A stretch of DNA of 17,691 bases from Campylobacterales bacterium (lineage in GTDB: Bacteria; Campylobacterota; Campylobacteria; Campylobacterales; QNZT01): positions 1-17,691 of the forward strand of contig JALSQA010000054.1 in NCBI GenBank assembly GCA_026985685.1, read 5' to 3'. Shown here piece by piece: positions 15,632-17,691 of the stretch. Position numbers and translations under genes: made by a program. The first letter of the stretch is position 1. Every line of letters starts with the position of its first letter. Under the pieces are notes generated by a model, which was not told the origin of the DNA, made no database searches, and worked only from the letters and a program-made list of their open reading frames with translations.

Positions 15632-17068
15632 TTAAACAATGTGTGACGTTTTTTCTGATATTTTATCAGCGAATTTAGTTTGCTCTTGTTTGATAGCTTC
15701 AATATTCATATTTTGTTGGCAAACAACACGTTTTCCTCTGTGTGTTTTTTCAATCTTATCAACAAATACAATTTCAAAATCAATGCCATCTTTTACCATC
15801 TCTTTAAAAGATTTTAAAATTTCACTTTTAGCAACTTTAACACTTCCTTTTTGAATAAGAACCTTTACTTTACCAGGTTGTGTTTGACGATATTGTAAAT
15901 TGTGTACTGCTTTATGTGAGAGGTGATGACCCACATAAAGTGAAGTAAGAGGTATCAATCTATGATCATAAGTAACTAAATAATCTTGCACTCTGCCTTT
16001 GATAAACTGAGCACTTTTAGCGATATCTGTATCTTCAAAATAGACAATTTCACCATCTACTTCATCACCTGTTTTATAATTGATATAAGGCATGACCATA
16101 TTATCTAACGAAGTACCAACAATTTCACCATCTACAATACGAGAAATTCCATAAACACCCAAAAAGTTATAAGGTGAAAAGTCTACTTTCCAAGCACCAA
16201 CAACACGCTCTGTGTGTCCATAATCAACAAAAACAGAAACATCTCCATAAAACTTCTTTAATTCTAAAATATCATTTTCTGATACATTTTCAGAGGTAAG
16301 GATAATACCATTTATCTTCAAAGGTTCAAAACCAAATTTCTTGCTAGCAAACATAAAATCCATAACTGCACTAGGATATCCAAAAAGAAATTTTGGTTTA
16401 AATTTTTTACTCTTTTGGTAAATCAATGGAAATTTATCACTCATTACATAACTTGAAGTGATATTTAAAAAATTATCTACTGGTTCATAATCCCAATAAA
16501 TATCTTTTTTCAAATCAACAACTTCTCTTCCTTTTAAAAGCAATGCTCTATCACGAAGTTTGTATCCACACTTTGAGAGCGTATGTACAGAATAGGCTTT
16601 ATGCTTAGCTCTGCTTGTAAAAAGAGGATGATAAAATTTTGTTGGTGACGAAGTTGAACCACCACTAAAGTAAGCTACAGCTTTTTCAACATTTTCACTA
16701 TACATCTCTTCTACATGATTTTTAATATCATCTTTTGTCATAGTTGGAAATTTTTTTAAATCATCTAAAGATTTAAAATCTTTAACACTCACACCGTGTT
16801 GAGCAAAACGTTTTTGATAAAAAGGTATATTCTCTTGTGCAAACAAAAGTGTTTCTAGTGTCTTGTGATAAAGATACTCTTCTTGATACTTCTCATCCAT
16901 AAGTTCAAACTCTTGAAACTTTTCTAAATATTGTGGATAAAGTGATCCATAACGTTTTTGAATAGGTATACTTCCATAGAGTGTACCTAAAACAGTTTTT
17001 AGTGATTGTGGCATATTATAGTAGACATTTTTATACAGATGTGCAACACTGTCAAATGAAAATTTCAT
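15632..17068 (-). CDS. PaaK/CapK-type adenylate-forming enzyme (phenylacetate-CoA ligase family)
   Basis: With the start chosen at 17068, the protein has 478 residues. FSGGSTSSPTKF (134-145) is the phosphate-binding loop of adenylate-forming enzymes, and FGYPSAVMDF, VDYGHTERVVGAW, YKTGDEV and KGRVQDYLV follow in the order seen in PaaK/CapK proteins. These activate a carboxylic acid to an acyl-adenylate; some then load CoA or transfer the acyl group to another acceptor. CapK-like members are often found with surface polysaccharide genes, but no such genes lie here, so the substrate is unknown. The frame stays open upstream to an ATG at 17122, but GAGGAG at 17079-17084 is well placed only for the ATG at 17068. 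The gene is convergent with the glucan operon and divergent from the response regulator, so it looks like a single-gene unit. There is no signal peptide; the protein is probably cytoplasmic. Confidence 0.85.
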   Translation of the reverse strand: MKFSFDSVAHLYKNVYYNMPQSLKTVLGTLYGSIPIQKRYGSLYPQYLEKFQEFELMDEKYQEEYLYHKTLETLLFAQENIPFYQKRFAQHGVSVKDFKSLDDLKKFPTMTKDDIKNHVEEMYSENVEKAVAYFSGGSTSSPTKFYHPLFTSRAKHKAYSVHTLSKCGYKLRDRALLLKGREVVDLKKDIYWDYEPVDNFLNITSSYVMSDKFPLIYQKSKKFKPKFLFGYPSAVMDFMFASKKFGFEPLKINGIILTSENVSENDILELKKFYGDVSVFVDYGHTERVVGAWKVDFSPYNFLGVYGISRIVDGEIVGTSLDNMVMPYINYKTGDEVDGEIVYFEDTDIAKSAQFIKGRVQDYLVTYDHRLIPLTSLYVGHHLSHKAVHNLQYRQTQPGKVKVLIQKGSVKVAKSEILKSFKEMVKDGIDFEIVFVDKIEKTHRGKRVVCQQNMNIEAIKQEQTKFADKISEKTSHIV

Positions 17069-17078
17069 AAAATTATTT

Positions 17079-17084
17079 CTCCTC
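17079..17084 (-). promoter_or_regulatory. Ribosome binding site fixing the start of the PaaK/CapK-type gene
   Basis: Read on the minus strand this is GAGGAG, ten bases before the ATG at 17068-17066. An in-frame ATG at 17122 would place this site inside the coding region and lies upstream of the apparent -10 element, so the shorter start is preferred. Confidence 0.7.
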
Positions 17085-17093
17085 TTTTTCATA

Positions 17094-17122
17094 TATAAAT
17101 ACCTAAGCAAAAAAGAGTCCAA
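17094..17122 (-). promoter_or_regulatory. Putative sigma-70 promoter of the PaaK/CapK-type gene
   Basis: On the minus strand TTGGAC (17122-17117) is followed after 17 bases by TTTATA (17099-17094). Transcription would begin near 17087, a few bases before the ribosome binding site. The overlapping TATATA is an alternative -10 element. Confidence 0.4.
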
Positions 17123-17129
17123 TTTGCTC

Positions 17130-17158
17130 TTGACATTAAAAATTTTTCTCTTTATACC
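17130..17158 (+). promoter_or_regulatory. Sigma-70 promoter of the response regulator gene
   Basis: A perfect -35 hexamer TTGACA (17130-17135) is followed after the ideal 17 bases by TATACC (17153-17158). The leader is about 30 bases and contains AGGA at 17185-17188 before the ATG at 17198. The -35 box is within a few bases of the divergent promoter, so the two may influence each other. Confidence 0.65.
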
Positions 17159-17197
17159 GATGTATATAGCATCTAATTTTTAACAGGATATAACCTT

Positions 17198-17691
17198 ATG
17201 GCAGTACAAACGCTTCTTAAACATACAAAAAAGCTTAGATTACTTTATATTGAAGATGAAAAATGCGTCAGAGAAGAGAGTGCTGCATTACTAGAAAATT
17301 TTTTTGATCATATCACTGTTTGCAAAGATGGACAAGAAGGCTTAGATGTTTACAAAGCAAGTATTTATCTAAACAATTTTGAATATGATATCGTTTTAAC
17401 AGATATTTTATTGCCTTCTTTAAATGGAATTGATTTGATAAAAGAGATTTTAGCACTTAACCCAAAACAGCATATCTGTGTCATATCTGCACAAGATGAA
17501 TCTTCAAACTTAGTCAAACTTATCAATCTTGGGATTAGTAATTTTCTGCTTAAACCACTCAAAGAAGATCAATTTATACAAGTTTTTTACAAAATAACAA
17601 AACAAATCGACGATGAGAAACGACTGATCAGGTATGAAAATAGTATTATTAATGCAAATCTTTTTTTAGAACAAGAGATACAAAAACGCAC
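17198..17691 (+). CDS. Response regulator, receiver domain, 3' end cut off by window
   Basis: The frame begins at the ATG at 17198 and is open to the window edge, giving 164 residues. Residues about 12-130 are a CheY-like receiver: acidic pair Asp20-Glu21, phosphoacceptor Asp69 in VLTDILLP, Ser97 in CVISAQ at the switch position, and Lys119 in LLKPL. Residues 133-164 are charged and helical, like the linker before an output domain. The output domain lies outside the window, so it could be a kinase, GGDEF, HD-GYP or DNA-binding type. The receiver would be phosphorylated by a histidine kinase not seen here. Ribosome binding site AGGA is at 17185-17188, and a strong promoter precedes it. No link to the glucan genes is evident beyond proximity. 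Confidence 0.9.
   Translation, partial: MAVQTLLKHTKKLRLLYIEDEKCVREESAALLENFFDHITVCKDGQEGLDVYKASIYLNNFEYDIVLTDILLPSLNGIDLIKEILALNPKQHICVISAQDESSNLVKLINLGISNFLLKPLKEDQFIQVFYKITKQIDDEKRLIRYENSIINANLFLEQEIQKR

Noticed and set aside
15639..15854. A 71-codon plus-strand open frame after the glucan operon
   Set aside because: It lies entirely antisense to the 3' end of the PaaK/CapK-type gene, whose conserved C-terminal region explains the sequence.
17069..17122. An 18-residue N-terminal extension of the PaaK/CapK-type protein from the ATG at 17122
   Set aside because: It would run through the likely -10 element and the GAGGAG ribosome binding site, and the extension has no family similarity that I can see.
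1..17691. CRISPR arrays, tRNA or rRNA genes, insertion sequences, phage or toxin-antitoxin genes
   Set aside because: Reading through the window I saw no spaced direct repeats, tRNA-like folds, transposase motifs or terminal inverted repeats; coding density is nearly complete, and no gap exceeds about 130 bases.

Overview
This AT-rich window of compact, tightly packed genes looks like a chromosomal segment of a Campylobacterota (Epsilonproteobacteria) bacterium, probably Sulfurimonas-like. That assignment is inferred from base composition, protein style, A/G-rich ribosome binding sites and the cytoplasmic Cache-type sensor; no rRNA or marker gene confirms it. Nearly all of the window is an alpha-glucan (glycogen) storage locus, followed by an unrelated convergent gene and the start of a response regulator.

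Layout. (1) Positions 1-2264: the 3' part of a ROK-family sugar kinase, overlapping by ATGA a short-type alpha-glucan phosphorylase homologue. A hairpin follows. (2) Positions 2389-4260: a soluble protein with two tandem Cache-like sensor units and no recognisable output domain, preceded by a sequence resembling a sigma-28 (FliA) promoter. (3) Positions 4332-15576: a six-gene operon behind an extended -10 promoter. It encodes a nucleotidyltransferase / left-handed beta-helix / phosphomannomutase-like fusion, an amylopullulanase-type GH57 protein, a GH57 4-alpha-glucanotransferase, a GalT-family nucleotidyltransferase, a glycogen synthase with a DUF4912-like tail, and a GH57 branching enzyme. 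Genes abut or overlap, so they are probably co-transcribed and partly translationally coupled. (4) A 13-bp inverted repeat at 15589-15624 separates this operon from a convergent PaaK/CapK-type adenylate-forming enzyme on the minus strand. (5) A divergent promoter region precedes a response regulator that runs off the right edge.

How the genes may work together. Glucose-1-phosphate is activated to a nucleotide-glucose, GlgA polymerises it, and the GH57 branching enzyme adds alpha-1,6 branches. The other GH57 enzymes and possibly the phosphorylase trim and recycle chains, and the ROK kinase returns free glucose to glucose-6-phosphate. No glgC-like gene, GH13 branching enzyme or GH13 debranching enzyme lies in this window, so GH57 enzymes appear to do those jobs, and the glucosyl-donor maker is either the fusion protein or the GalT homologue.

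Most unusual points: the phosphorylase homologue has Thr at the position of the PLP-binding Lys; the phosphomannomutase half of the fusion has lost all three catalytic loops that can be recognised; GalT lacks a usual zinc Cys and has no galactose genes beside it; GlgA carries an extra C-terminal domain; and a membrane-free Cache sensor with a sigma-28-like promoter sits inside the storage locus.
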